A stretch of DNA of 64,000 bases from Streptomyces diastatochromogenes (GCA_026913215.1 JAPTYK010000002.1:124001-188000); one strand, 5' to 3'. Numbered from the stretch's first letter, positions 1-8,817 are shown. Numbers and translations are program-made. Notes: a model not told the origin generated them from the sequence alone.

Positions 1-627
1 ACGGTGCGGGGCGAGGGAGGACACGGATCGGCTCCGCACCACGCCAAGGACCCGGTGCCCGCGGTCTGCGAGATGGTGACCGCCCTGCAGAACTGGGTGA
101 CACGCACCTTCGACGTCTTCGACCCGGTGGTGGTGACCGTCGGACGGCTGCACGCCGGTACGCAGCAGAACGTCATCCCGGACACTGCCGAGTTCGAGGC
201 GACCGTACGCAGCTACTCGGAGGCCAACCACGAGCGGCTGGCCCAAGGACTGCCCCGCCTCGTGCGCGGGATCGCGGCCGCCCACGGCCTGGAGGCGGAC
301 GTGGAGTACCAGATGCTCTACCCGGTCACGGTCAACGAACCGGCCGCGACGGAATTCGCCCTGCAGACGGCACGCGACCTGTTCGGCACGGGCGAGGTGT
401 GGCACGCCCCGCAGCCCGCCAACGGCTCGGAGGACTTCTCCCTGGTGCTGAACGAGGTTCCCGGCGCGATGCTGATGGTCGGCGCGGCGCCTGAAGGCGT
501 GGACGTGGAGAAGGCGCCGCAGAACCACTCCCCTCGGGCCCTGTTCGACGACCGGGTACTCCACCGCCAGGCTGCACTGCTCGCCGAACTCGCGGAGCGG
601 CGACTTGCCGCAGGGGCGTCCGTATGA
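1..627 (+). CDS. M20-family amidohydrolase, C-terminal part (truncated by window edge)
   Basis: The reading frame is open from the first base and ends at the TGA at 625-627. The first residues include GGHGSAP, the glycine/histidine motif that opens the dimerisation (lid) domain of M20 aminoacylase/carboxypeptidase-type hydrolases. NVIPDTAEF and NGSEDF, further on, are the usual lid-domain and late metal-site motifs. The N-terminal metal-binding half lies outside the window. Family members are Zn-dependent and hydrolyse N-acyl amino acids, hippurate-like amides or indole-amino-acid conjugates in the cytoplasm. A complete member of the same family is at 55235-56527. The MFS transporter gene follows directly, so the pair may import and hydrolyse an amide. 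The substrate is unknown. Confidence 0.9.
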   Translation, partial: TVRGEGGHGSAPHHAKDPVPAVCEMVTALQNWVTRTFDVFDPVVVTVGRLHAGTQQNVIPDTAEFEATVRSYSEANHERLAQGLPRLVRGIAAAHGLEADVEYQMLYPVTVNEPAATEFALQTARDLFGTGEVWHAPQPANGSEDFSLVLNEVPGAMLMVGAAPEGVDVEKAPQNHSPRALFDDRVLHRQAALLAELAERRLAAGASV

Positions 628-639
628 GGGCGACTGGCG

Positions 640-815
640 GGGCGGAGGGGCGGGGGTGTCCGGCGGGGCGGGGAGGCTGTGGCGCCCGGCGGGGCGGGGA
701 GACGGTGGCGCCCGGCGGGGCGGGGAGACGGCGGTGTCCGGCGGGGCGGGGAAACGATGGCGCCCGGCAGGGCAGGGGAGACGATGGCGCCCGGCAGGGC
801 AGGGGAGGCTGTGGC
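640..815 (+). repeat. Tandem array of ribosome-binding-site/start-codon units (about 26-27 bp)
   Basis: About six imperfect copies of a 26-27 bp unit lie between the M20 stop codon and the MFS coding region. Each unit carries a purine-rich Shine-Dalgarno-like stretch (GGGGAGAC or GGGGAGGC) just before an ATG or GTG, usually followed by GCGCCC. Candidate starts are at 679, 705, 734, 757, 784 and 811. Those at 679, 757, 784 and 811 share the MFS frame. The array therefore multiplies the translation-initiation region rather than a structural domain. Confidence 0.8.
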
Positions 816-2376
816 GCCCCGCGTCACCGCCGTCGTCGGCCTGCTGGTCGTCTTCGAACTGGTCGGCGGCTTCCTCCAGGGGTCGGCCCCGGCACTGGTG
901 CCCGCCGTACAGGACTGGCAGTCCATCAGCGCGTCGCAGGCACAGTGGTACATGGCGGTCCAGTTCCTGGCCGCCGCAGTGGGAGTGCCGGTCTTCGGAC
1001 GCCTCGGCGATCTGTACGGGCACCGCCGACTGCTCCGTATCGCGCTGGCCTGCATCGCGGCGGGCACCGTCCTGGTGGCCCTCGCCCCGAACCCGGCGGT
1101 ACTGCTGGTGGGCCGTGCTCTCATGGGCCCCCTGGCGGCGCTGCTGCCCCTGGAGATCGGCCTCGTACGGGACCGGCTCGACCTCGCGGGCGCACGGCGG
1201 GCGGTGGCGCTCCTCGTCGGCGCGCTCACCTTCGGCTCGCTCCTCGGCCACGGCCTGGCCGGCCCCCTGCTCGCCCTCACCAGCGGCGTCCAAGCGACCC
1301 TCCACGTCCTCGCCGCGACCGCCTGCGCCTGCGTGGCCCTCTCGTACTGCGCGATCCCCGAGTCCCGGACGCGCGCCCCCGGCCGTATGGACTGGGCAGG
1401 AGCACTTCTGCTCGGCCTGGCGCTCCTGCTGTTCCTCGGCACGACAGCGCGAGGCCAGGCCTGGGGCTGGACCTCGCCGCTCACCCTGGGCGGCCTCGTC
1501 CTCTCCCTGGCCCTGCTCGCCTGGTGGGTCCGGCTCGAACGGCACCGGCCCCACGCCCTGGTCGACGTCCGCGCAGTGGCCCACCCCCGCTCCGCGCCGT
1601 ACTACGTCTCCGGTTTCTTCTTCGGCGCCGTGATGCTGGGCGGACAGGCGGTCGGCATCTCCTACCTCGCCGCCTCGACGACCGACGAGGGATACGGCTT
1701 CGGGCTCACCTCCTGGGAGATCAGCGCATGGGGCGCCGCCCCCCACATCCTGGCCTTCACCGGAGCGAGCCTCGTGGCCCGAGTGGCGGCCCGCACCGGC
1801 TACCGCCGCGTCCTCCTGCTCGCCTTCACCCTGATGGCCGCCGGCAACGCGGGGCTGATCGCCGCCCACACCACGCTCCCGCTCTTCGCCCTTGCCTCCG
1901 CCGTTTCCGGCTTCGGCATGGGCCTGGCCCTCGGCGGCCTCCCCACCCTGATCGCGGAACGCAGCACCCCGGACCGCACCGCCAGCGCCACCGCCGTCTA
2001 CAACAACCTCAAAACCCTGGGCGGCAGCCTCGCGGGCGCGGGCTCGTCCGTCGTCCTCGGCTCCCTGACCGTCCGGAACACGGACGTCCCGGCCCTCTCC
2101 GCCTATCTGACGATCTGGGGACTGAGCGCCTTGCTGTGCGTGGGCGCACTCACTCTCCAAGTCCTGACCACTCGTGAGCCGGATGCCCCGGGCGCGACAA
2201 GGAATGGAGACTTGGATACGCGGGACTTGGATACGCGGGACTTGGGCACGCGTGGCTCGGACACGCGCGACTTGGACAAGCCTGGCTCGTACACGCGCGA
2301 CTCGGACACTCGTGGCTCGGACACGCGTGGTTCGGACACTGGTGGCCTGGAGACTCGTCCCTCGTCCGCACAGTGA
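811..2376 (+). CDS. MFS transporter (DHA2/EmrB-QacA-like)
   Basis: A hydrophobic protein of about 521 residues with some 12-14 predicted membrane segments. The loop motif GRLGDLYGHRR after the second helix is the major-facilitator loop 2-3 signature, and a long central region with further helices suggests the 14-helix drug:proton antiporter type. I chose the GTG at 811 because transmembrane segment 1 begins a few residues later and GGGGAGG precedes it. In-frame starts at 679, 757 and 784 lie in the upstream repeat array and would only add MAPGRAG-like repeats. The last ~55 residues are a hydrophilic DTRDLD/DTRGSD repeat tail encoded by 15-bp units, absent from typical family members. It follows an M20 hydrolase gene closely, so co-transcription is likely. 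The substrate is unknown. Confidence 0.85.
   Translation: MAPRVTAVVGLLVVFELVGGFLQGSAPALVPAVQDWQSISASQAQWYMAVQFLAAAVGVPVFGRLGDLYGHRRLLRIALACIAAGTVLVALAPNPAVLLVGRALMGPLAALLPLEIGLVRDRLDLAGARRAVALLVGALTFGSLLGHGLAGPLLALTSGVQATLHVLAATACACVALSYCAIPESRTRAPGRMDWAGALLLGLALLLFLGTTARGQAWGWTSPLTLGGLVLSLALLAWWVRLERHRPHALVDVRAVAHPRSAPYYVSGFFFGAVMLGGQAVGISYLAASTTDEGYGFGLTSWEISAWGAAPHILAFTGASLVARVAARTGYRRVLLLAFTLMAAGNAGLIAAHTTLPLFALASAVSGFGMGLALGGLPTLIAERSTPDRTASATAVYNNLKTLGGSLAGAGSSVVLGSLTVRNTDVPALSAYLTIWGLSALLCVGALTLQVLTTREPDAPGATRNGDLDTRDLDTRDLGTRGSDTRDLDKPGSYTRDSDTRGSDTRGSDTGGLETRPSSAQ
2207..2358 (+). repeat. 15-bp tandem repeats encoding the MFS C-terminal tail
   Basis: Roughly ten degenerate copies of GACTTGGATACGCGG and variants such as GGCTCGGACACGCGT, all multiples of 3 bp so the frame is kept. 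They encode an Asp/Arg/Thr/Ser-rich tail at the end of the MFS protein. Confidence 0.85.
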
Positions 2377-2520
2377 CGCGGGCACGCCGGCCGGAGCGTA
2401 GCGAGCGACACCGGAGAGCCGTTCCGATTCGGCCATCTCGCCCGTACCAGTGCCGAACCGATCACCCCTACTGGATACTCCACTGTCCAACCGACAGGGA
2501 TGCCTCTCCAAGGGGGACTC

Positions 2521-3501
2521 ATGAGGCGCGCCATCTCGCACATACCCACATACCTCAGCGCCGTCTGTGCCGCCGCCGTGGCGACGGTCTTGGCCACCTC
2601 CACCTCCACCTCCGCCTCCGCGGCAGCGGACACCGGCCCCGAGCAGGACAATTTCCTTCCCGCCATGGTCCATTCCATCCTCCACCTCGACATCGATCCG
2701 CCGGGCGCCAACGACTGGAACTGCCGTCCCAGCGCCTCCCACCCGCGTCCGGTCGTCCTGGTCCACGGCACCTACGAGAACCGCTACAACAACTGGGCCC
2801 GTATGTCCCCCGAGCTGAAGGCCCAGGGGTACTGCGTCTACGCCCTCGACTTCGGCGACACCGACGACGCCGCAGTGGCCCTCGCCCCCACCGTCAAGGG
2901 CTACGGAGACATCAAGGCATCCTCCAAGGAGCTCGCCTCCTTCGTGGACAAGGTCCTCGCCGCCAGCGGCTCCGACCAGGTCGACCTGGTCGGCCACTCC
3001 CAGGGCGGAACCCTCGCCCGCTGGTACCTCAAGGCCGACGGCGGCGCGAACCCGTCCGACCCCTCGAAGAACAAGGTCAAGAAGGTCATCCAACTCGGCG
3101 CGACCAACCACGGCACCACCATGAGCGGCATCTCGACCCTCGCCGACAAGCTCGGCATCCTGGAACCCGGCCAGGTGACCGTCGGAAAAGCGGGCGTCCA
3201 GCAGTACGAGAAGTCCGACTTCATCAAGGAACTCAACGCCGACGGCGACACCGTTCCCGGCATCGACTACACCGTGATCGCCACACAGTACGACGAGATC
3301 ACCACCCCCTGGCAGAGCACCTTCATGACGGCCGGCCCCGGAGCAACGGTCCACAACATCACCCTGCAAAAGGGCTGCTTCATCGACCTCTCCGCCCACC
3401 TGAGCATGTCGTACAGCCCGCGCGCGATCGGACTGGTCGAACAGGCCCTGGACCCCTCGGCCCCGGCAGCTCCCTGCGTGCTGAGAGCACCGGCCTTCTG
3501 A
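2521..3501 (+). CDS. Secreted triacylglycerol lipase, alpha/beta-hydrolase fold (Lipase_2-like)
   Basis: 326 residues starting at the ATG at 2521, which AAGGGGG precedes; an upstream TTG lacks that spacing. An N-terminal signal peptide (Arg-Arg, hydrophobic stretch, then an Ala/Ser-rich cleavage region near residues 30-36) predicts export. The mature part has VLVHGTYE near residue 78 (oxyanion-hole HG) and the nucleophile elbow GHSQGG near residue 160. A late Asp and the SAHLSM histidine could complete the Ser-Asp-His triad. Several cysteines suggest disulfides, as usual for extracellular Streptomyces lipases. Size and motifs fit lipases/esterases that hydrolyse acylglycerols outside the cell. 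It is transcribed alone. Confidence 0.9.
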   Translation: MRRAISHIPTYLSAVCAAAVATVLATSTSTSASAAADTGPEQDNFLPAMVHSILHLDIDPPGANDWNCRPSASHPRPVVLVHGTYENRYNNWARMSPELKAQGYCVYALDFGDTDDAAVALAPTVKGYGDIKASSKELASFVDKVLAASGSDQVDLVGHSQGGTLARWYLKADGGANPSDPSKNKVKKVIQLGATNHGTTMSGISTLADKLGILEPGQVTVGKAGVQQYEKSDFIKELNADGDTVPGIDYTVIATQYDEITTPWQSTFMTAGPGATVHNITLQKGCFIDLSAHLSMSYSPRAIGLVEQALDPSAPAAPCVLRAPAF

Positions 3502-3723
3502 CACGGGCGGGTGCGGAGGGTGGTCGCCGAGCAGGCTGTGTCGACGATGTCCTGATAGAAGCAGAAGCAGAAGCAGAAGCAGAAACAACCGAACCGAACC
3601 GAACATCGTTGCAGCAGCTCGGCGAACACGATCCGATCGCTGACGCGCCCGAGGGCGTACGTGACTACGGGGCGTACGCGACCGTGGGTGTACGCGCCCG
3701 GGGGCGTACGCGCCCGCAGGGCC
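3502..3723. repeat. Intergenic region with short repeats, no gene
   Basis: Between the lipase and the convergent TerD gene. It holds five copies of a 6-bp unit (GAAGCA) at about 3559-3587, four ACCGA units just after, and several GGGCGTACG-type words at 3650-3715. I see no convincing reading frame. Confidence 0.7.
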
Positions 3724-4395
3724 TCATTTCCGGCCCGGGGTCCACTTCATGCCGAGTCGGTACGCGCGGGAGATCACGTCCTGGACGCCGGGACCGTCCG
3801 CCGGGGTGAACCACCGCACCTCGCGTCCGATGACGAGTTCACCCCTCTGGCGCTTGATGAGGGCGATGGCGCACGCGCGCGCCTGCGGCGGGCACTCGTC
3901 CAGAACCACCCGGAAGCGGTCGCCGCGGTCGGAGGTCAGGGTCACGACCGCGTCGAGGCCGCGGAAGTCGCCGGACCCTTCGTAGATGTAGACGAAGAGC
4001 AGGAGTTTCTGGAACTCGGCCTGGTGGTCCAGGTTGATGACCAGGTTCTCTCCCGTCTCCCGGGCCCCGGTCCGGTCGTCCGCGTCGAGGGCGACGTACG
4101 GGAAGCGGTCCACCGCGCCGAAGGCGTTGCCCAGGGCCTGGACCACGGTCTTGGAGCCGTCGGTGCAGCGGATCATGCAACCGAGGTCGAGATCCACCGT
4201 CCCGGCCGTGGCCGACCGCAGCGACGCCCGTATCCGGCCGAACAGACCACGCGCCTCACCGGCCGCCCGCTGCGCGGCGGCCTGCGGCGAGGTCCAGTTG
4301 AGGTTGACCCTGATCCGTCCCGAGGTCACGCCGTGCTTGTCCAGGGAGACCGTGGGCGAAGCCTTCGTCAGGTCCACGGTGGTGGGCTTGGTCAT
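3724..4395 (-). CDS. TerD-family (tellurium resistance/stress) protein
   Basis: 223 residues, ATG at 4393-4395 with GAAGGTG upstream. The protein has the TerD beta-sandwich pattern: an early DLTKASPTVSLDK strand region, DLDLGCMIR, PYVALDADDRTG with the conserved Asp pair, and GENLVINL. Those acidic loops bind calcium in characterised TerD proteins. TerD-like proteins are linked to tellurite resistance, phage inhibition and membrane-associated stress complexes. None of the usual ter partners (TerB, TerC, TerA) is adjacent, so this is an orphan copy. It is preceded by a 9-bp and 8-bp repeat region that may hold its promoter. Confidence 0.92.
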   Translation of the reverse strand: MTKPTTVDLTKASPTVSLDKHGVTSGRIRVNLNWTSPQAAAQRAAGEARGLFGRIRASLRSATAGTVDLDLGCMIRCTDGSKTVVQALGNAFGAVDRFPYVALDADDRTGARETGENLVINLDHQAEFQKLLLFVYIYEGSGDFRGLDAVVTLTSDRGDRFRVVLDECPPQARACAIALIKRQRGELVIGREVRWFTPADGPGVQDVISRAYRLGMKWTPGRK

Positions 4396-4410
4396 GCGGC
4401 ACCTTTCGAA

Positions 4411-4640
4411 GGAGATCAGGAGATCAGGAGATCAGGAGAGTCGAGGTGGTCGAGGTGGTCGAGGTGGCCGGGGGAGCCGGGGTGGTCGACGACCATACAG
4501 GCGGGGCGTGAGGCACCGCAGGGAATCGGTCGTCGACGGCTTGACGCGAGGACGGCCCCGTCGGCCGGGCGGCCGTTAGGGTGAGGGTGAGGGCCGTTGG
4601 GGAAATCCGAGCGGAGCAAGTGGAGCAAGTGGAGCAAGTG
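4411..4640. repeat. Intergenic short tandem repeats between TerD and SWIM genes
   Basis: Divergent intergenic region containing three arrays: 8-bp AGATCAGG x3 (about 4411-4436), 9-bp TCGAGGTGG x3 (about 4440-4470) and 9-bp GAGCAAGTG x3 (about 4614-4641). The last lies immediately upstream of the SWIM start codon. There is no gene here. Confidence 0.75.
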
Positions 4641-4654
4641 GAGCGCGGAGAGTC

Positions 4655-6322
4655 GTGGGCGGTCTTACGGAAGCGAAGCTGAGGGCGCTGGCCGGGGAGC
4701 GTTCGTTCGAGCGTGGACTCGCCTATGTCGACGAAGTGTCCGGGGTCGAGTTCGGTGACGGCTGGATCAGGGCATCGGTACGCGGCACGGAGCGGTACGA
4801 GGTGGAACTGCTCCTGGGCGGGCGCGGGAAACTGACCGGCACGTGCGACTGCCCGTACGGCCAGGAGGGCAACTTCTGCAAGCACCTGGTCGCGCTCGGT
4901 CTGACGGTGATGGCCCAGGAAGCCGACCTGCCTCGCAGGCGGAAGGCGGCCCGGGACCGGACCCGCGGCCTCGACGCCTGGCTGACCGGCATGTCCCGGG
5001 ACGATCTCCTCGCTCTCGTACGGGAGGAAGTGGCCGAGGACCGGAACCTGCGGAGGCGTCTGGAACTGCGGGCGGCGAGCGCTCGCGGCGACGTGGCCGG
5101 GATCCGTTCCCGTATCCGCCAGTCGCTCGACATCGGCCCCTACGCCCAGTACGGCTACGTCGAGTACGCCGACGCCCGTGCCTACGCCGACCAGGCCGGG
5201 CAGGCGGTCAAAGCGATCCGGTCACTCACGGCCTCCGGCCGGGCGGCCGACGCGACGACTCTGGCCCGGGAGGCGATCGGGATGCTGGCAGCCGTGGCCG
5301 AAAGCGTCGACGACTCCGACGGCCGGCTCGGGGAGATCGGCGCCGGCCTGGCCGACGCCCACCACGAGGCCTGCCGCGCGACCGGCCCCGACCTGGAAGA
5401 ACTCGCGCACTGGCTGGTGACGCACGCTCTGGACGACGCGGCCCACCTGACGGACATCGACCCGCTCGACTACGAGGACCTGCTCGGCGAGCGGGGGATG
5501 ACCGCCCTGCGCCGGCACGCGATCGAGGCATGGCGGGCGAACCGTACCGGCTGGGCCGAGAAGCACCTCGTGCAGCGCCTCGCGAAGTCGGGGCGGGACA
5601 TCGACACGGTGATCGCCGTCCACGCCGCCGACCTCGCACCGAACGGCCACACCCATCTGCTCATCGCCCGCGAACTCGACACCGCCGGCCGCCCCGCCGA
5701 AGCCCTGGACTGGGCCGAGCGCGGCATCCGGGAGACCGCGGACCTCACCACCGTCGACACCGCCCTGATCGACCACCTCGCCGACCACTACACCCGAACC
5801 GACCGCCCCGCCGACGCTCTCCGCCTGCGCCGCGACCACTTCGCAGCCCGCCGCACCCTGCTCACCTACCAACAGCTGCGCACCGCGGCCACCGCCGCCG
5901 CGCGCTGGCCGACCGAGCGCGAGAAGGCACTCGCGCTTCTCCACACCGACGCCGAACGGGCTGACACGCGCGGTAGCCAGCTCCTCGTCGACATCCTCCT
6001 GGACGACGGTGACATCGACGCCGCCTGGCAGACAGCCGACGAGCACGGCGCCCACGACTCCCAGTGGCTCACCCTCGCGAACCAATCCCGCCCGACCCGC
6101 CCCGCAGACGCCCTCAACGTCTACCTCCGCCTGGCCACCCCCCTCACCCACAAAACCGGCACCCCCACCTACGAACAGCTCGTCAACCTCCTCCTGAACA
6201 TCCGCGACTGCCACCACCACCTCGGCACACCGGACCACTTCACCACGTACCTCACCGACCTGCGCACCGCCCAGAAACGCAAGCGGAACCTGATGCGACT
6301 GATGGACGAGTACGGGCTATGA
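4655..6322 (+). CDS. SWIM zinc-finger domain protein
   Basis: 555 residues from a GTG at 4655 preceded by GCGGAGAG. Near residue 67 the motif CDCPYGQEGNFCKH matches the SWIM zinc finger (CxCx(n)CxH), followed by the usual VALGL helix. The rest is a long helical region rich in Ala/Leu/Arg, with TPR-like repeats typical of the C-terminal part of bacterial SWIM proteins. Bacterial SWIM proteins often accompany SNF2/MoxR-type ATPases in DNA-related roles. No such partner is visible here, so the cellular role is open. It is monocistronic as far as can be seen. Confidence 0.9.
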   Translation: MGGLTEAKLRALAGERSFERGLAYVDEVSGVEFGDGWIRASVRGTERYEVELLLGGRGKLTGTCDCPYGQEGNFCKHLVALGLTVMAQEADLPRRRKAARDRTRGLDAWLTGMSRDDLLALVREEVAEDRNLRRRLELRAASARGDVAGIRSRIRQSLDIGPYAQYGYVEYADARAYADQAGQAVKAIRSLTASGRAADATTLAREAIGMLAAVAESVDDSDGRLGEIGAGLADAHHEACRATGPDLEELAHWLVTHALDDAAHLTDIDPLDYEDLLGERGMTALRRHAIEAWRANRTGWAEKHLVQRLAKSGRDIDTVIAVHAADLAPNGHTHLLIARELDTAGRPAEALDWAERGIRETADLTTVDTALIDHLADHYTRTDRPADALRLRRDHFAARRTLLTYQQLRTAATAAARWPTEREKALALLHTDAERADTRGSQLLVDILLDDGDIDAAWQTADEHGAHDSQWLTLANQSRPTRPADALNVYLRLATPLTHKTGTPTYEQLVNLLLNIRDCHHHLGTPDHFTTYLTDLRTAQKRKRNLMRLMDEYGL

Positions 6323-6555
6323 CGCGTCAGGTCTGTCTTGTCGACGTCGCCAAAGGGCTTAACTGAACCGTTTTCATCCGGAACGGTCGATGCCGAGGCC
6401 CCACCCGGACGCGCTGATCGACTTCAACGCCACGTTCCAGGACTACGGGCCGATCATCCACGACGGCGGCACCCGTCGAACATCACCGTCGGATCCTGCT
6501 GCCGCTGAATCTCCTCGTACGAGAGGTCAATGCTCAAGCCCGTTCCGATGAAAGA
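6323..6555. other. Intergenic region, no supported gene
   Basis: A 233-bp stretch after the SWIM gene. A short frame from 6390 has coding-like composition but is too short and has no recognisable motif. It may be a gene remnant. No hairpin terminator stands out. Confidence 0.4.
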
Positions 6556-7071
6556 TCACTGCTCAAGATCCTTCCGACACCGCTCGTGCCGGCAGCCGTC
6601 GTCTCGCCGGTGCAGCCGCCGCAGGTCCTGCAGAGCGGCGACGGGGAACGGGTGCCGCACCCACTTCTCCAGGTACCCGTCCTCCCCGTGTTCCCGCAGC
6701 ACGGTCTCGGCCGCTTCCACCACCTTGTGTCCCAGCACGCTACGAGGCTGGGCCGAGCTCCAGGAAAGAGTCCCGCCCGTCTCGTCGGATGATCCCCAGC
6801 TCGTCGCCCCGTCCGGGAACCAGTAGACGGCGATGGACACGTCCAGCTCCTGGCGCCGCAGCACCCACCTCATCTCCACGGGCTCGAGGTCGAACGAGAC
6901 GCGCTGCTCGGTCGTGCCTCCGTACAGCCCCGTCACGGCATACAACAAGTCGGCAAGGGCGTCCGTGCAATAGCCGACATGGACCCGATGTTCCGAACCG
7001 CCGTCGGCAATCCGACACGTGGCCCACCCCGCGCCGCCCAGCTCCCAACTGAACTGAAGATCACCCGCCAT
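6556..7071 (-). CDS. Conserved hypothetical protein, possible immunity-type
   Basis: 171 residues. I chose the ATG at 7069-7071 because GGGAGGGA lies at ideal distance; the frame is open further upstream into unrelated sequence. The protein is acidic and soluble with many Trp/Tyr residues and alternating strands, and a Cys/His-rich end (CRHERCRKD). It resembles a widespread class of small Streptomyces orphan proteins sometimes annotated as immunity or DUF proteins, but I cannot assign a named family. It stands alone, next to decayed sequence on its 5' side. Confidence 0.6.
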   Translation of the reverse strand: MAGDLQFSWELGGAGWATCRIADGGSEHRVHVGYCTDALADLLYAVTGLYGGTTEQRVSFDLEPVEMRWVLRRQELDVSIAVYWFPDGATSWGSSDETGGTLSWSSAQPRSVLGHKVVEAAETVLREHGEDGYLEKWVRHPFPVAALQDLRRLHRRDDGCRHERCRKDLEQ

Positions 7072-7104
7072 TCGCGTCCCTCCCCAGTAGATCGCGACCC
7101 CGTC

Positions 7105-7310
7105 ACCGGTGGATGGGGACCGCGTAGATGATCCCGTAGAGCACCCTTGTAGAGGGCAGCGGGTACGACGGTGTCCGCCGTCTCGACCGGTCGCCCTTGG
7201 TCGCTGGAGTACGCCCGCCGGGCGTGCGTGACGAGCGCGGCCTTCTGGATCCGGAAGAGCGACGCTTCCTCGGTGGTCGCCCGCTTCGGCGATCAGCCCG
7301 TACGAGAGAG
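7105..7310 (-). pseudogene. Remnant of a GntR-type regulator (UTRA domain end)
   Basis: On the minus strand, two frames joined by a shift near 7150 read like the end of a UTRA ligand-binding domain: KAALVTHARRAYSSDQGRPV, then ETADTVVPA, then YGIIYAVPIHR before the stop. This pattern is typical of the C-terminus of Streptomyces GntR/HutC regulators. The helix-turn-helix half is missing, and the sequence stops abruptly near 7312 where a different remnant begins. Confidence 0.55.
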
Positions 7311-7321
7311 GGGACGAGAGG

Positions 7322-7699
7322 GTGAGCGGCGGGCCGGGACCGGAGGGCACGGACCTGGCACCGGGCCAGGTCGAGGAAGCGGCGTTCGCCGTCGGCCTGG
7401 CCGTGCTCGGGGTCACGCACACCTAATACACGGAGGGGGACGGGGCGCGGGCCGTCGGGTTCTACTCGCTGACCGACCGCTCGTGGGCGGCCGCGAAGTG
7501 GCCGGACGGCGGAGGGCCGGGCGAGGCGTACCAGGCCGGGGCCCGGCGGCAGTGGGAGCTGTGGGACGAGGTCACGACCGTATGCGGCTGGTGGGAGGAG
7601 CGCGGGCGGCCGGATCGCGACCGGTTCGGCCTCACGGCTACCCCTACTGGTGCTACATCATGGCTGGACGAACCCGGTGATCTCCTGCCCGGGTGCTGA
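7322..7699 (+). pseudogene. Remnant of a PIMT-like methyltransferase C-terminal domain
   Basis: The frame from the GTG at 7322 reads an acidic segment, hits a TAA at 7424-7426, and continues without further stops to the TGA at 7697-7699. The second part (FYSLTDRSWAAAKW, RQWELWDEVTTVCGWWEERG, DRFGLTATP) matches the C-terminal domain found after the catalytic domain in Streptomyces protein-L-isoaspartate methyltransferase-like enzymes, including those of ATP-grasp peptide maturation systems. The same kind of domain ends the methyltransferase at 21934-23203. The catalytic half is absent, so this is a 5'-truncated, stop-interrupted relic. Confidence 0.55.
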
Positions 7700-7743
7700 C
7701 GGGAAGGGGCGACGACACGTGACCGAGAACGGGTCCGACCCGC

Positions 7744-8025
7744 ATGGGTAAGCACCGCCGCCCCGGCCCGCCGGACCAGCCGTCACGAGCCGTCCCGCAG
7801 GTGGACCCCTCCAACCCGCTCGCGGCGTACCACAAGCGCCGTCGGCCCCCGCTGGACATCTACCGTCGTCACCGGCCCGCACACGGCGGAGGCGGCCACC
7901 TGCGCCCCGGCGAGCCCAGGGTGTTGGAGGAGTGGGACGGCTTCACCTACCAGATCGTCGGCACCGCGCCGACCCTCGCGGCAGCCCGGCAGTGGGCGGA
8001 CACCCAGACGAGTCATTCCGAATGA
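7744..8025 (+). CDS. DUF6087-family small protein
   Basis: 93 residues, Arg/Pro-rich, with the core YHKRRRPP, then HLRPGEPRVLEEWDGF, matching the DUF6087 pattern common in Streptomyces (a basic N-terminus followed by a W-containing PRxLxEWDG motif). Its function is unknown. The ATG at 7744 has only a weak upstream purine stretch. The 3' end overlaps the start of a HAD-hydrolase remnant, suggesting a recombination junction at about 8021. Confidence 0.7.
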   Translation: MGKHRRPGPPDQPSRAVPQVDPSNPLAAYHKRRRPPLDIYRRHRPAHGGGGHLRPGEPRVLEEWDGFTYQIVGTAPTLAAARQWADTQTSHSE

Positions 8026-8182
8026 TCACCTGTTCGTCGACGATGTCGCGATCAACGTCGAGGCCGCCCAGACGGCGGGCATGCAGGCGCATCTGTTCGA
8101 GGACAACTCCAGGACCATCACGCGCATCGCAGCCCATCTGGATGCCGGGCCCTTGGCCTCAGGGCGGGTTCTGCTCGGATGA
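8021..8182 (+). pseudogene. HAD-family hydrolase C-terminal remnant
   Basis: The frame from 8021 to the TGA at 8180-8182 encodes FVDDVAINVEAAQTAGM followed by a short helix. This is the motif IV end of HAD hydrolases (FVDDxxxNVxAAxxxGM). The same motif occurs in the intact HAD protein at 33575-34237 (FVDDSQTNVNAARQAGM). Nothing upstream encodes the catalytic DxD half, so only the last ~50 residues survive. Confidence 0.65.
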
Positions 8183-8800
8183 CGTCGGCCTGGTGGCCGG
8201 TCTTCGCGGTTCCCGGCCAGGCCTTCTGGGCAGTTTCGCGCGCCTCCAGTACGACGGCGTCCGCGGTCAGAGTGCCCGCTCGCCGGGCTGTGGCCAGCCC
8301 GGCGACCAGGTGTTTCGTGCGCGATATGCCGGCCCGGCAACAGCACCTCGATCAGTGCTCGGGTACCGTCCCTCTCGCCGTGGACCTTGTGGGCAGCGGA
8401 GCGGCCCACCAGGGGTCATGGACCGGCGTGAATCTCCCGGCGGAGCGGGCCTGCTCCAGGGCGGTGGCGCCGGGGAAGGCACCTGGCTGCGGAAGCAGCC
8501 GATCTGGCCCTCGACCCCGCCCTTCTCGTGGGCGCCCTCGATGCCCGGGGGCGGCAGCAGAAGCTCTCGATTCCGAACCTCCGCGGGTTTGTGGAAACTG
8601 AAGGTGGTCCAGAGGGAGTACGAGCGTTCGTTGCAGCCGAATCGAGGGATGGAGGCGTGGGTTCAGAGGGATATGCCGGGTCGACTGCGAGGCTGTGGCG
8701 CGCAAAGTCCCGTAGCGGATGACGCCGGTGGGGAAAACCGGTCGACAGGCGACCTGCGACGCACTGTGATGGCCCCAGCTGCTCGCCGCCGGGGCGGGCC
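8170..8800 (-). pseudogene. istA: IS21-family transposase (IstA) remnant, frameshifted
   Basis: Several minus-strand frames together give the C-terminal half of an IS21 IstA transposase. In order: PTGVIRYGTLRATASQ near 8740, then EGAHEKGGVEGQIG near 8530 (the highly conserved end of the DDE domain), then HGERDGTRALIEVLL near 8360 and LTADAVVLEARETAQKAW near 8230. Consecutive blocks are in different frames and there are internal losses, so it cannot be functional. No IstB gene is next to it. It lies between the HAD remnant and the phosphotransferase gene. Confidence 0.7.
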
Positions 8801-8817
8801 GACTCCAGGAGTTGCTC

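Noticed and set aside
624..2177. Long overlapping plus-strand frames of >300 residues over the MFS gene
   Set aside because: They are Arg/Pro/Gly-rich shadow frames typical of high-GC DNA, with no motifs and poor codon bias compared with the MFS frame.
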